Assembly (NCBI GenBank): GCA_016297805.1
Contig: JAEDFX010000018.1
Location: 1-30,375 of the forward strand
DNA from: Treponema sp.
GTDB lineage: Bacteria; Spirochaetota; Spirochaetia; Treponematales; Treponemataceae
Length of the DNA: 30,375 nt
Reading direction: 5' to 3'
Below, piece by piece: positions 1-8,327 of this stretch; position 1 is the stretch's first letter, and each line of letters starts with the position of its first letter. The translations under genes and the position numbers were made by a program. The notes beneath the pieces are model-generated. The model saw only the letters and a list, made by a program, of their open reading frames with translations. It was not told the origin of the DNA and did no database searches.

Positions 1-27
1 TAGAGGACTGGAGGGTCCATAAAAATC

Positions 28-42
28 GTCAACTTAGTTGAC
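28..42. repeat. Short perfect hairpin before the first gene
   Basis: The six-base arms GTCAAC (28-33) and GTTGAC (37-42) are perfect complements around TTA. A run of six A follows. It lies 17 bases upstream of the first start codon. It could be the tail of a terminator or an operator. Without the sequence to the left I cannot decide. The first 27 bases hold no gene I can support. Confidence 0.35.
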
Positions 43-59
43 AAAAAACATAGGATATT

Positions 60-1145
60 ATGAAAAAGTTTCTATTATCAATTATTTTTATCACCCTTAC
101 TTCATTTGCCTTTGCTCTTCCAGGTTTTACATCTTTTATCCCTGATACAGCGGGAGAATATGTTTACTACAAAGATGGTTCCTTTTCTAGAGAAAGCTAT
201 GTAGGCCTTCTCTGTTATGATGCAAATACTTATCAAATTAGATACTATGCTCCAAGTACTCTATCTAATCCAGTGGAAAAAACAGTTGCTGCTTTATTCA
301 CAATTGATTCTCAGAAAGACCATTTTGAAATGACTGGCGAAAATGTAATCGTAGCTGATTATTCGAATCCAGAAGACATTGATATTGTAAACTACCTCCA
401 CGATATTTTGTACGAATTCTCTGCACGCCGCAGTAAATTAGATTCACTTACTCCATCAACGGAAAATTATGTAAATTTTGTTGGATTGAGAGAAAACGGT
501 CTGAGAATTTCTGATGAATATACTCAGTTTGGTGGAGATGTAAAAATCATCTACGATTGTATGATTCCTTTCTTCAATATTAAACGTATTGAAGACGCCA
601 AAGGCAATGCAATTTTTGAATGTGTGCAGCTTGGAAAAATCAACTCTACAGAAGATAAAAGTTTTGACAAATTTGTAGCTATTCCTGATAATGCAAAAGT
701 AAAAATCAATTCTGTAAAACAGAAAAAAGCTGAGCCTGTAAATTTTGTCCTGGAAAATCAGACTATTACTTTGGATAAAACCTGGGAAGCAAAATCTGCA
801 AATATGTGGGTTCAGGGAGATGACGCAATTATTACAATGGCAACTTACATGAATCCTCAGAGGGAAAAGTATTTCTGCGAATATTATCTTATAAGAAATC
901 TACTGGAAAGTAAGGATAACTATTTTATTAATCTTAATAAATGCGACGTAATTTTTGGAAAGGATGTTATTAAAATCTATTCTGAAAATTATCTGGAAAA
1001 AAGTTCAAAGATTTTTTATGGAATTAAATATTTAACTCTTAATTCTGATGAAAATTATGATTTCGTATCATTTGTCGCAACAAAGGCTAACTATTTACAA
1101 AAGCGCTCTTACTACGACAAAATCATGAAATCTTATTCCAACTAA
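60..1145 (+). CDS. Secreted or periplasmic protein of unknown function
   Basis: I do not recognise a family. The 361-residue product begins with a clear Sec signal peptide: MKK, a hydrophobic stretch from about residue 4 to 17, and a likely cut after the Ala-Phe-Ala at 17-19. There is no Cys after the signal, so it is not a lipoprotein. The mature part is mixed alpha/beta in character with many Tyr, Asn and Lys, no further membrane segment and no obvious catalytic motif. The ATG at 60 is preceded by AGGA about five bases upstream, which supports this start. Its stop codon (1143-1145) directly abuts the stop of the convergent GerMN gene, so no space is left for a terminator. Probably a periplasmic or surface protein; confidence is in the gene and its export, not in a role. 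Confidence 0.85.
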   Translation: MKKFLLSIIFITLTSFAFALPGFTSFIPDTAGEYVYYKDGSFSRESYVGLLCYDANTYQIRYYAPSTLSNPVEKTVAALFTIDSQKDHFEMTGENVIVADYSNPEDIDIVNYLHDILYEFSARRSKLDSLTPSTENYVNFVGLRENGLRISDEYTQFGGDVKIIYDCMIPFFNIKRIEDAKGNAIFECVQLGKINSTEDKSFDKFVAIPDNAKVKINSVKQKKAEPVNFVLENQTITLDKTWEAKSANMWVQGDDAIITMATYMNPQREKYFCEYYLIRNLLESKDNYFINLNKCDVIFGKDVIKIYSENYLEKSSKIFYGIKYLTLNSDENYDFVSFVATKANYLQKRSYYDKIMKSYSN

Positions 1146-2009
1146 TTAAAAACTGTTTCTTGAAAGTGGAGCGTCGATTCTTGGTCCACCTTCACTTCCA
1201 AGGAACATTTTCTTTTCACCTTCGACTAAAAACTGTACGCTGTTAACAGTTGAAAAAGCAGTTGCTGTGAATACAATCTGTTCCAAAGAATGAACGGTAC
1301 CTTCAATTCCCATTTCATTGAATTCAATGTTTTCATTAAAATTCAAATAAGCAACACCATTCTGAACTTTTGCACTAATAAGTTTAGTTCCTGCGGGAAT
1401 CAAACTCTGACAATTTTTCTCAGTAGATTTTGTTGTATCAGGACCTTTCAAAAGCAGATTAATAGAATTGGTAAGTGGAGAATCATTTTTTGTTACAGTC
1501 CGTTTTACCATTTTTCTAACAACCAGACCATCACCATCGAACTGAACAAAACATAATTGAACATCTGAAGTTGCAACTGGTGCAGGTTCTTTTTTCTGTT
1601 CCTTTTTTGGTTCTTCTTTCTTAGAAGTTTCTTTTTTTACTTCTTCTTTCTTTTCTTCAGCTTTTGGTATATTAACCTCAGTCTTATCTTCTTTCAAGGA
1701 ATTTATTGGAATAACTTCTTGAACCGATTCTTTTTCTGGTTCGATTACGATTGTTACAGCATCATTCTTTAAAGGTACAGTTTCTTTTTCTTTTAATTGA
1801 ACTGGCTCATGATTTTCTATCATTTCTGGAGTTGCTCCAAAGACTCTGTCAAAAAAAGCTGTTTCTTTAAGATTTGTAAATATCTGATCTTTTTTAACAA
1901 GGAAAATTACAAGTATAACCAGGAGACCTAGAATTACACATGCTGTTGTAAAAAGAGCTCCATTATTTTTTTTAGATGATTTTGATTTTGTATTTTTTTT
2001 CTGTGCCAT
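1146..2009 (-). CDS. GerMN-domain membrane-anchored protein
   Basis: The 287-residue protein has a Lys/Ser/Asn-rich cytoplasmic N-terminus, one transmembrane segment at about residues 19-39, a long Lys/Glu-rich low-complexity linker (about 110-148), and a C-terminal globular domain (about 150-280). The last resembles GerMN (sporulation/germination GerM type): a repeated pattern of strands, a segment on total effect size (NSINLLLKGP), then AGTKLISAKVQNGVAYLNF. In spirochaetes such proteins are not linked to sporulation, and a cell-envelope or peptidoglycan role is the usual guess. The ATG at 2009 lacks a Shine-Dalgarno site. A possible -10 GATAAT (2016-2021 on the complement) ends six bases before the start. 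A stem-forming repeat separates it from nfnB upstream. Domain call fairly good, role unknown. Confidence 0.75.
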   Translation of the reverse strand: MAQKKNTKSKSSKKNNGALFTTACVILGLLVILVIFLVKKDQIFTNLKETAFFDRVFGATPEMIENHEPVQLKEKETVPLKNDAVTIVIEPEKESVQEVIPINSLKEDKTEVNIPKAEEKKEEVKKETSKKEEPKKEQKKEPAPVATSDVQLCFVQFDGDGLVVRKMVKRTVTKNDSPLTNSINLLLKGPDTTKSTEKNCQSLIPAGTKLISAKVQNGVAYLNFNENIEFNEMGIEGTVHSLEQIVFTATAFSTVNSVQFLVEGEKKMFLGSEGGPRIDAPLSRNSF

Positions 2010-2015
2010 ACATTT

Positions 2016-2021
2016 ATTATC
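2016..2021 (-). promoter_or_regulatory. Possible -10 box for the GerMN gene
   Basis: GATAAT on the complement lies six bases before the ATG. The matching -35 position (2039-2044, CTAAAA) is poor, so this is a weak call supported mainly by the absence of a Shine-Dalgarno site and by the same spacing at other genes here. Confidence 0.3.
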
Positions 2022-2050
2022 GGTCAGAAAAAATTATATTTTAGTTTAAA

Positions 2051-2120
2051 AGTGGTACAGCGATGACTGACATCAGCGTATCAAAAAAAATGTGATACGC
2101 TGATGTCAGTCATCGCTGTA
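2051..2120. terminator. Two inverted copies of a 28-base repeat; terminator-like stem
   Basis: Left arm 2056-2083 and right arm 2093-2120 are perfect reverse complements over all 28 bases, with a nine-base A-rich loop (2084-2092). Each arm is a copy of the repeat that also occurs at 16793-16820, 16833-16860 and 24147-24174. The element sits 24 bases after the nfnB stop on the complement and before the GerMN gene. On that strand the stem is followed by CCACTTTTAAAC, only a short T run. It is likely to end or stabilise the 3' end of the nfnAB transcript. Confidence 0.65.
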
Positions 2121-2144
2121 TTTAAAAATTTAAAAAACTATAGT

Positions 2145-3620
2145 TTATTTTGCAAGGTATTCGTTGATTGCAGCAGCTGCTTTACGTCCTTCACCCATTG
2201 CTAAGATTACTGTTGCGGCACCTAAAACGATGTCTCCACCAGCCCATACTTTAGCATGTGAAGTTGCCTGTTTCTCATCAACTGTGATGTGACCTTTTGC
2301 ATCTGCATTAAGACCTGGAGTTGTTGCAACCAAGAGTGGATTTGAACCGTTACCCAGAGCAACAATCATTGCATCACATGGAACATCGTGTTCAGAGCCA
2401 GGAATTGCAACTGGAGAACGACGACCAGAAGCATCTGGTTCACCAAGTTCATAAGAAAGACAGCGTACACCAACAACTTTTCCTTCTTCGTTACCAAGTA
2501 CTTCTACTGGGTTTTCAAGGAAACGGAAGTTTACGCCTTCTTCTTCTGCATGTCCAATTTCTTCAAGACGAGCAGGCATTTCTGCACGTGTACGACGGTA
2601 AACAACATCTACAGTTTCTGCACCAAGACGGAAAGCCATGCGGGCAGCATCCATTGCAACGTTACCTGCACCACAAACTACAACGTGTTTTGCTTCGTAG
2701 ATTGGAGTTGCAGCATGTTCTTTATCGTAACCTTTCATAAGGTTTGCACGAGTAAGATATTCGTTTGCAGAGAATACACCAATTAAGTTTTCTCCAGGGA
2801 TGTTCAGGAATTTTGGAAGACCAGCACCTGTTCCTACGAATGCAGCATCAAAGCCTTTTTCGCTAAGAATCTGTTCCAAAGTATTTGTACGACCTACAAG
2901 GAAGTTCAATTCGAACTTAACGCCCATTTTTTCAAGGTTTTTAATTTCTTCCTGAACAATTGCTTTAGGCAAACGGAATTCAGGAATACCGTACATCATT
3001 ACACCACCAGCTTTGTGGAATGCTTCGAATACTGTAACTTCATGACCTGCACGAGCACAATCAGCAGCTACTGTAAGACCAGCAGGACCTGCACCAATAA
3101 TTGCAACCTTTTTACCAGTTTTTGCAGCAACTGTTGGAGGTGTAACTTTATTGTTTTCACGTTCCCAGTCAGCAACAAAGCGTTCAAGACGACCAATTGA
3201 AACAGCCTTTTCAGCTGATTTGAATACTTTACCTACAGTACATTTTCCCTGACACTGTTTTTCCTGTGGACAAACACGACCACAAATTGCAGGAAGAAGC
3301 GATGTTTGTTTAATTGTATCAACAGCGGCTTTGAATTCGCCCTTTGCAATTTCACCAATAAATTTTGGAATATTAATATTTACAGGACAACCTTCCATAC
3401 AGAAAGGTTTTGCACACTGCAAACAGCGGTTAGCTTCTACAACAGCCTGTTTTGCAGAATATCCAAGGGCAACTTCTGCCATTTCACGTGCACGAGTTTT
3501 AGGATCACGAGCTGGCATTTCCATCTGAGGAATAGCATTGCGGTCTTTAGCAGTAAGCTTTCCATTAGCCTTAATCAAATCCTGGATTTTGTTATATTCA
3601 AGTTCTACATCAATAGCCAT
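2145..3620 (-). CDS. nfnB: NADPH-binding large subunit of an electron-bifurcating transhydrogenase (NfnB/GltD-like)
   Basis: This 491-residue iron-sulfur flavoprotein belongs to the GltD/NfnB family. The N-terminal ferredoxin-like part has Cys 66, 69, 74 and 78 and Cys 113, 117, 123 and 127, ligands for two [4Fe-4S] clusters. A first Rossmann motif GAGPAG (176-181) binds FAD. A second, GAGNVAMD (317-324), with Arg-Arg-x-Arg at 342-345, fits NADPH binding. The C-terminal GGD...GAATV closes the FAD site. It starts nine bases after nfnA, with AGGAG lying at the nfnA end. Annotation pipelines often call such genes glutamate synthase small subunit. No glutamate synthase large subunit is nearby and the partner is NfnA-like, so I favour Nfn: NADH plus reduced ferredoxin coupled to reduction of two NADP+, reversible, in the cytoplasm. 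Confidence 0.85.
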   Translation of the reverse strand: MAIDVELEYNKIQDLIKANGKLTAKDRNAIPQMEMPARDPKTRAREMAEVALGYSAKQAVVEANRCLQCAKPFCMEGCPVNINIPKFIGEIAKGEFKAAVDTIKQTSLLPAICGRVCPQEKQCQGKCTVGKVFKSAEKAVSIGRLERFVADWERENNKVTPPTVAAKTGKKVAIIGAGPAGLTVAADCARAGHEVTVFEAFHKAGGVMMYGIPEFRLPKAIVQEEIKNLEKMGVKFELNFLVGRTNTLEQILSEKGFDAAFVGTGAGLPKFLNIPGENLIGVFSANEYLTRANLMKGYDKEHAATPIYEAKHVVVCGAGNVAMDAARMAFRLGAETVDVVYRRTRAEMPARLEEIGHAEEEGVNFRFLENPVEVLGNEEGKVVGVRCLSYELGEPDASGRRSPVAIPGSEHDVPCDAMIVALGNGSNPLLVATTPGLNADAKGHITVDEKQATSHAKVWAGGDIVLGAATVILAMGEGRKAAAAINEYLAK

Positions 3621-3629
3621 TTTCTACTC

Positions 3630-4484
3630 CTACTTTTTCAATGCATCAGCCTGTGCCATCATACGACACTTGTGATTGTCTTCCTGTTCACGTTCTTTAT
3701 AAGACTTCATACGCATCATCATATTGTCCCAGTCAACTTCGTGAGCATCAAATTCTGGACCATCAACACAAACGAACTTTGTTTTTCCACCGATAGTTGC
3801 ACGACAACCACCACACATACCAGTTCCATCAATCATGATTGTATTCAAAGAAACTGTTGTTTTTACACCAAATGGTTTAGTTGTAGCTGCACAGAACTTC
3901 ATCATAATTGGAGGTCCAATTGCAATTACTTCTGCAGGTGGACACTGAGATTCACATGCTTCTTTTACAGGAACTGTTGAAACACCCTGACGTCCAGCTG
4001 AACCATCATCTGTCATGATGATTAATTCGTCTGCAGCAGCACGCATTTCGTCTTCCATGATAATCAAATCTTTTGTACGAGCTGCAATTACCATAATAAC
4101 TTTATTACCAATAGCTTTATGTGCTTTTACGATTGGATAACAAGGAGCAACACCAAAACCACCGCCAACAATCATCACTGGTGCATCATATTTTTCGATT
4201 TTTGATGGATTTCCCAACGGACCAAGAACAGTTGGAAGAGAATCTCCCTGATTCATTAAAGAAAGTTTATAAGTAGAGGCACCAACTGGCTGGAAAGCAA
4301 GAGCAATCCAACCTTCCTCTGCATTTGCGTCTGCAATTGTAAGTGGAATTCTTTCACCAAATTCAGATTCGACCTGAATGATAACGAACTGACCAGCCTT
4401 TCTGTTACGTGCAATTTCTGGAGCTTCTACACGCATAAAAAAAACATTTTCAGAAAGCTGCTTTTTTTCTAAGATTTTAAACAT
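3630..4484 (-). CDS. nfnA: NADH-binding small subunit of an electron-bifurcating transhydrogenase (NfnA-like)
   Basis: The 284-residue protein has the ferredoxin-NADP reductase fold of NfnA, sulfide dehydrogenase beta and dihydroorotate dehydrogenase electron-transfer subunits. Visible motifs are the FAD-binding RIPLTIAD (45-52), GPLGNPS (88-94), the nucleotide-binding VGGGFGVAP (106-114) and a C-terminal [2Fe-2S] segment with Asp219, Cys224, Cys227 and Cys239. Asp plus three Cys is the ligand set reported for NfnA of Thermotoga. It is first in the nfnAB operon, with AGGAG upstream of its ATG and a good promoter (4524-4552). No pyrD lies nearby, so a PyrK role is unlikely. The product would exchange electrons between NAD(H) and the NfnB flavin. 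Confidence is high for family, good for the Nfn assignment. Confidence 0.85.
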   Translation of the reverse strand: MFKILEKKQLSENVFFMRVEAPEIARNRKAGQFVIIQVESEFGERIPLTIADANAEEGWIALAFQPVGASTYKLSLMNQGDSLPTVLGPLGNPSKIEKYDAPVMIVGGGFGVAPCYPIVKAHKAIGNKVIMVIAARTKDLIIMEDEMRAAADELIIMTDDGSAGRQGVSTVPVKEACESQCPPAEVIAIGPPIMMKFCAATTKPFGVKTTVSLNTIMIDGTGMCGGCRATIGGKTKFVCVDGPEFDAHEVDWDNMMMRMKSYKEREQEDNHKCRMMAQADALKK

Positions 4485-4523
4485 TTTACCTTAACTCCTA
4501 ATAAAGGTTTTAAATAGTATATA

Positions 4524-4552
4524 ATTTTACTCTATGACAAAAATAGAGTCAA
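4524..4552 (-). promoter_or_regulatory. nfnAB promoter with an inverted repeat filling the spacer
   Basis: On the complement, -35 TTGACT (4547-4552) and -10 TAAAAT (4524-4529) are separated by exactly 17 bases. A perfect inverted repeat, ACTCTAT (4529-4535) and ATAGAGT (4543-4549) around a seven-base centre, fills the spacer and touches both boxes. This is where a repressor would block RNA polymerase. About 40 bases of leader follow, with an AGGAG site. Confidence 0.7.
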
Positions 4553-4566
4553 TTGTCATTTTAAAT

Positions 4567-5757
4567 CTAGAATCCGAATGCAAACAATACATATCCACCA
4601 AAACCAGTTGCTGAAAAGCTTTTTGTAAATGATGCAGACTGCAATGAGATTCCTGCGGCTATTTCAATAAATCTTACGTTTATATCTAAACCAAATTCAT
4701 GTTTAAAAACTTGATCCATATATTCTGTTGAAACGCCTAAAGTTATTATTTTAGCCAGACTCAAATCCGCTCCAAAGAAGTATTCGGGATAAAAAGCAAA
4801 ATTATTTGTAAATGGACGGAAGACACCAAAACCTGCACCGGCACAGAAATTAAATAAATTTCCCATTGGAGCATAATTAATATATGCATCAAATTTTAAA
4901 GGACGGTTCAGATAATATACATCATCTTTAACTGAATAATCAGAACTATCCGATTCTGCTTCAAGAGATTCCATAGATGCTATGGAAGTATCTATTTCAA
5001 ATTCTGTTATCAGGTGTTTTGTATAAGTCATTTTTCCTGGCATAATAGGAATACGAGCATCAAATTTTATGGATGTTAATGGACTTATTTGAAATGAAAT
5101 ATTTCCGCCCAAATCAACACCCATATTTTTTAAATAATATGGGAGATCAAAACTAAGAAACTCAGTATCCAAATCGTACAAAGAATGAACAGCTATATCT
5201 GAAGTAAATCTTGCAAGAACACGCCCTTCTTCATCATTTAGATAGGTAAATTCTGCCAAATCGCCAGACATTGAAAATAAAGGTGTGAAAATGGTTGGCT
5301 GCAATACCAATTTACAGTTTCCCAGCTTCATTCCTAAACGTACATTTGTGTATGCATAAACGTCCAAATCATTTCTGAATGATACGTTGATTTCTTCACC
5401 AAGTTCATTACCATATCCGAAAAAATCAAATAAATCTTTTGATGTTGTAAAAAATCCAGAAGCATCAATTCCTGCATCCAAACCAAATCTCAATTCTGAA
5501 ATTCTAAAATTCAAAGAAAGCTCAGGATTTGTATTATATGCAAATTTTAAACCTTCACTTGGAACTCTTCCTGCAAAATCTTTTAAATCTATCTGAAGAT
5601 TTTTTACAAGAATATTATTGAATGACAATACATTATTTGAAATACCAACAGGTAAGTTTGTTTTTATTTCAAAAAATCTGTCCCCAAAAGAATTTCCAAA
5701 TAGTGCAACAGATGAAAGGAAAACAGCTGAAAGTACTGACAATATGATTTTTTTCAT
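4567..5757 (-). CDS. Predicted outer-membrane beta-barrel protein
   Basis: The 396-residue product has a Sec signal peptide (MKK, hydrophobic 4-20, cut near 21-24). The rest is dominated by alternating hydrophobic strands with frequent Phe, Tyr and Gly, and ends in a glycine-rich strand closing with Phe (GYVLFAFGF). A terminal aromatic residue is typical of outer-membrane barrels recognised by BamA. No family name comes to mind. Its ATG overlaps the stop of the upstream lipoprotein gene by one base (TAATG), with GGAGG inside that gene, so translation is probably coupled. The pair suggests a surface complex of an outer-membrane barrel and its lipoprotein. The tight coupling is seen; the complex is inference. 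No strong terminator follows. Confidence 0.75.
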   Translation of the reverse strand: MKKIILSVLSAVFLSSVALFGNSFGDRFFEIKTNLPVGISNNVLSFNNILVKNLQIDLKDFAGRVPSEGLKFAYNTNPELSLNFRISELRFGLDAGIDASGFFTTSKDLFDFFGYGNELGEEINVSFRNDLDVYAYTNVRLGMKLGNCKLVLQPTIFTPLFSMSGDLAEFTYLNDEEGRVLARFTSDIAVHSLYDLDTEFLSFDLPYYLKNMGVDLGGNISFQISPLTSIKFDARIPIMPGKMTYTKHLITEFEIDTSIASMESLEAESDSSDYSVKDDVYYLNRPLKFDAYINYAPMGNLFNFCAGAGFGVFRPFTNNFAFYPEYFFGADLSLAKIITLGVSTEYMDQVFKHEFGLDINVRFIEIAAGISLQSASFTKSFSATGFGGYVLFAFGF

Positions 5758-8303
5758 TAGTTACCTCCCATTACATCAATTGTACCATCAGTACAAATTT
5801 TCATATTAAATCCAATTCCCATTTTTGTAGCTCGTGGAATAGAAAATCTTGAATCTTTCTTAATTATACAACTCATTTTTGGAGTAGCAGGATAATTTTC
5901 TAGTAACATATCAATATCTCCTGCATCAATCGAAATAGTACCCGCTTGCATTCCTGCTTCAATTGGCGTAGTCTCATACCCTAAATCAACACGTAAAATA
6001 ATATCCGGAGTAGAATAGAAAGGCAGTATGTCTGATTCATAATTTATAGAAACGCTTCTTATAATACCAGAAATATTATCGATGATTGTTGTATCAGAAG
6101 CTGAAGTTCGACCAAAGATATCATCCGAAGCCTCATCTAAGCCCATAAGTTTCTGCATATCAATATTAATGTTGTCATTGTTTACATCAAATTCCAAAGG
6201 AATAACGATTATAGCAAAAACACCAATTGAAGCGGCAGATGAAGTTCCGTCCAGCATCTCTGGAGTTACTGTAATTGTTTTTTCAGATGCCTTATTTGCA
6301 AAAGAAACATCAAAATCAATAAAAATATCGTTTCCTGCACCTACATTGTTTATAAGATGTGCAATATCATTTTTCTGATTACTATGATTAAACATAGCAA
6401 TATCTGTAATAACAACATTATCCTTTATTTCAACATTAGGTACTGATACATATGGTATAACCTGTTTTTCAGTTCCATCTGCAAAGAATACTTCTTCTTC
6501 AGGTTTATTCTCTGAATTTAATACAGGTTTCTTATCTTCTAATGAACCTATATACATTTTTATTGCACCCATAAACTGTGTTTCTGCAAATGGATCGGCA
6601 TATCCTTCATTAAGTTTTGGTTTAGTACAATATAAATATACTGGCACTGAATGTATCTGTAACTGACTGGCAAAATCAACTCCTAAAGTTTCATTAATTG
6701 AATCAAAAGCTGTATTCAAATTAAATCCAAGAGGAGATATATCTTTCTGAGTCATATCATTTGTAACAATAACCATCTGTTTCCAATTAGTTTCTGGTTC
6801 AACAGACAATGCAACTTTATATTTTGAAAAAGGAGCAACATCTGTCAGTTCCAATCTGGATGGATTTTCCTTTGTATAACCAGGGAATCTGAGCTCCATT
6901 GAAATATCCCAGCTATTATATTCATTAGGCTTAGATGGTTTCTTTTCAATTTTCACATATTTTTCGGTACCAACAGGAGACATTACAGAAAATTTTCCAT
7001 CTTCTATGCAACTTGATAAAACACCTTGCCCATCATTAAGTCCCAGGAATGATGATGATGCAATCAGTTGAATATCATTTCCTGCAGGCAAAGTATTAAC
7101 ATAAGTTCCTTTAAGTCCACTTGACCCCAAAGTAATACTTTTTACAGTTTCCATCATCGTATCAGAAAGATTTTCTTCTTCACCAAGAACTGTTCTTATA
7201 TCTTTAAGATTTATTGCAATTTTTGAGAAACTATCTATTTCGGCATTCGTTTTAAATTCAGGATTTTTTCCAAAAGAGAAAGACGCATTATCAAAATTCA
7301 GATACATAGTTACAGCAATATTTGTATCACCAGAAGTGATTTGCTGTCCTGCTAAGCTTATTTCATTTCTTAAATCAGGAGTTCTAGACGAAGAAACTGC
7401 CATACCTCCAGATGTAGACATTTCATACTCAATTGAAACATTAATCCAATCTGCAGGCATTTTTAGTTCTGTAAAAAGAACACCTTCTTTTACTGTACAG
7501 GATTCAAATGTATCATTTTTACTTCCAGTCCTAAAATTAACATTAAAAGGAACTGTAATTTCAAAATCATTTGTCACACCTTGAGCTTTTTGAATCTGGC
7601 TTTCAGCATCTATAGAACCTACATAATTCAGATTATAAATCTCGCTGAAGGCAATGCTCATAGAATCTTCATAAAAGCTGTAGTTAGAAATATTGATTTT
7701 TGCAATACCTGAACTAAAAGAGGCTGTTCTACTTTCACTTTCATTATTAATAGTTACAGAAACTCCATCTGGTATTCCTGAACATTGTATCGTCATATAT
7801 CCCGACGAATAGGAAATACTGTCAAAAGAAAGTGCAAAAGAAACATGTCCGTTTGCAATTGGCCCAGAAATTTTCATTCCTGAATTAATAGTTCTGGAAA
7901 TTTCTGATACATCAATTTTCTGCGAAACATTTATATCAACAGAAGGAATCTCAATTTCCTGAGAAAATGACATTCCTTCTACAGATTCCGCAATACTACT
8001 GCTTTTAAAGAAGCTGCTAAAATCAATAGGAATCTCAAGAAGTGGAACACGCATATAAAACTGCTGTTTTTTTGAATCTTTTTTTCCAGGATAATAATCA
8101 TAAACACGGGAATTTTTTACTCCCATATTCTTAAACAACTCTGTTGCCGAAAAATTATTGCCCAAATCCTGTGTAAAAGAACCTATCGAAAAATTATATT
8201 CTGCTTGTGTTTTTACAGAAATTTTTTCTGGAATCTGCCAGGAACATGATGCAAAAACACAACACAAAACAGATAAACAAAATATGTTTTTAATTTTGCC
8301 CAT
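5757..8303 (-). CDS. Large lipoprotein of unknown function
   Basis: An 848-residue protein whose N-terminus is a lipoprotein signal: basic MGKIK, a hydrophobic core and the lipobox FASC with the lipidated Cys at 20. The Ala-Ser before Cys is the relaxed lipobox typical of spirochaetes. The remainder is long, Ser/Asn-rich and rich in predicted beta-strands, without transmembrane segments or recognisable enzyme motifs. It looks like a chain of beta-sandwich units. A Shine-Dalgarno site AGGAG precedes the ATG. The gene lies 24 bases after tex and overlaps the barrel gene that follows, so tex, lipoprotein and barrel probably share a transcript. I do not recognise a family. Surface exposure and partnership with the barrel are inferred from operon structure only. 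Confidence 0.8.
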   Translation of the reverse strand: MGKIKNIFCLSVLCCVFASCSWQIPEKISVKTQAEYNFSIGSFTQDLGNNFSATELFKNMGVKNSRVYDYYPGKKDSKKQQFYMRVPLLEIPIDFSSFFKSSSIAESVEGMSFSQEIEIPSVDINVSQKIDVSEISRTINSGMKISGPIANGHVSFALSFDSISYSSGYMTIQCSGIPDGVSVTINNESESRTASFSSGIAKINISNYSFYEDSMSIAFSEIYNLNYVGSIDAESQIQKAQGVTNDFEITVPFNVNFRTGSKNDTFESCTVKEGVLFTELKMPADWINVSIEYEMSTSGGMAVSSSRTPDLRNEISLAGQQITSGDTNIAVTMYLNFDNASFSFGKNPEFKTNAEIDSFSKIAINLKDIRTVLGEEENLSDTMMETVKSITLGSSGLKGTYVNTLPAGNDIQLIASSSFLGLNDGQGVLSSCIEDGKFSVMSPVGTEKYVKIEKKPSKPNEYNSWDISMELRFPGYTKENPSRLELTDVAPFSKYKVALSVEPETNWKQMVIVTNDMTQKDISPLGFNLNTAFDSINETLGVDFASQLQIHSVPVYLYCTKPKLNEGYADPFAETQFMGAIKMYIGSLEDKKPVLNSENKPEEEVFFADGTEKQVIPYVSVPNVEIKDNVVITDIAMFNHSNQKNDIAHLINNVGAGNDIFIDFDVSFANKASEKTITVTPEMLDGTSSAASIGVFAIIVIPLEFDVNNDNINIDMQKLMGLDEASDDIFGRTSASDTTIIDNISGIIRSVSINYESDILPFYSTPDIILRVDLGYETTPIEAGMQAGTISIDAGDIDMLLENYPATPKMSCIIKKDSRFSIPRATKMGIGFNMKICTDGTIDVMGGN

Positions 8304-8327
8304 TCCACTTCTCCTTAAGCTTATATT

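Noticed and set aside
2056..2120. Terminal inverted repeats of an insertion element or an integron attC site
   Set aside because: There is no open frame or flanking target duplication, and the same unit recurs at other gene ends, which fits a 3'-end repeat.
3306..3980. 224-codon open frame on the plus strand across the nfnA-nfnB junction
   Set aside because: It is antisense to two well-supported genes, its product is Cys/Phe/Thr-rich without any family pattern, and it has no ribosome site. It is a by-product of the codon usage of the real genes.
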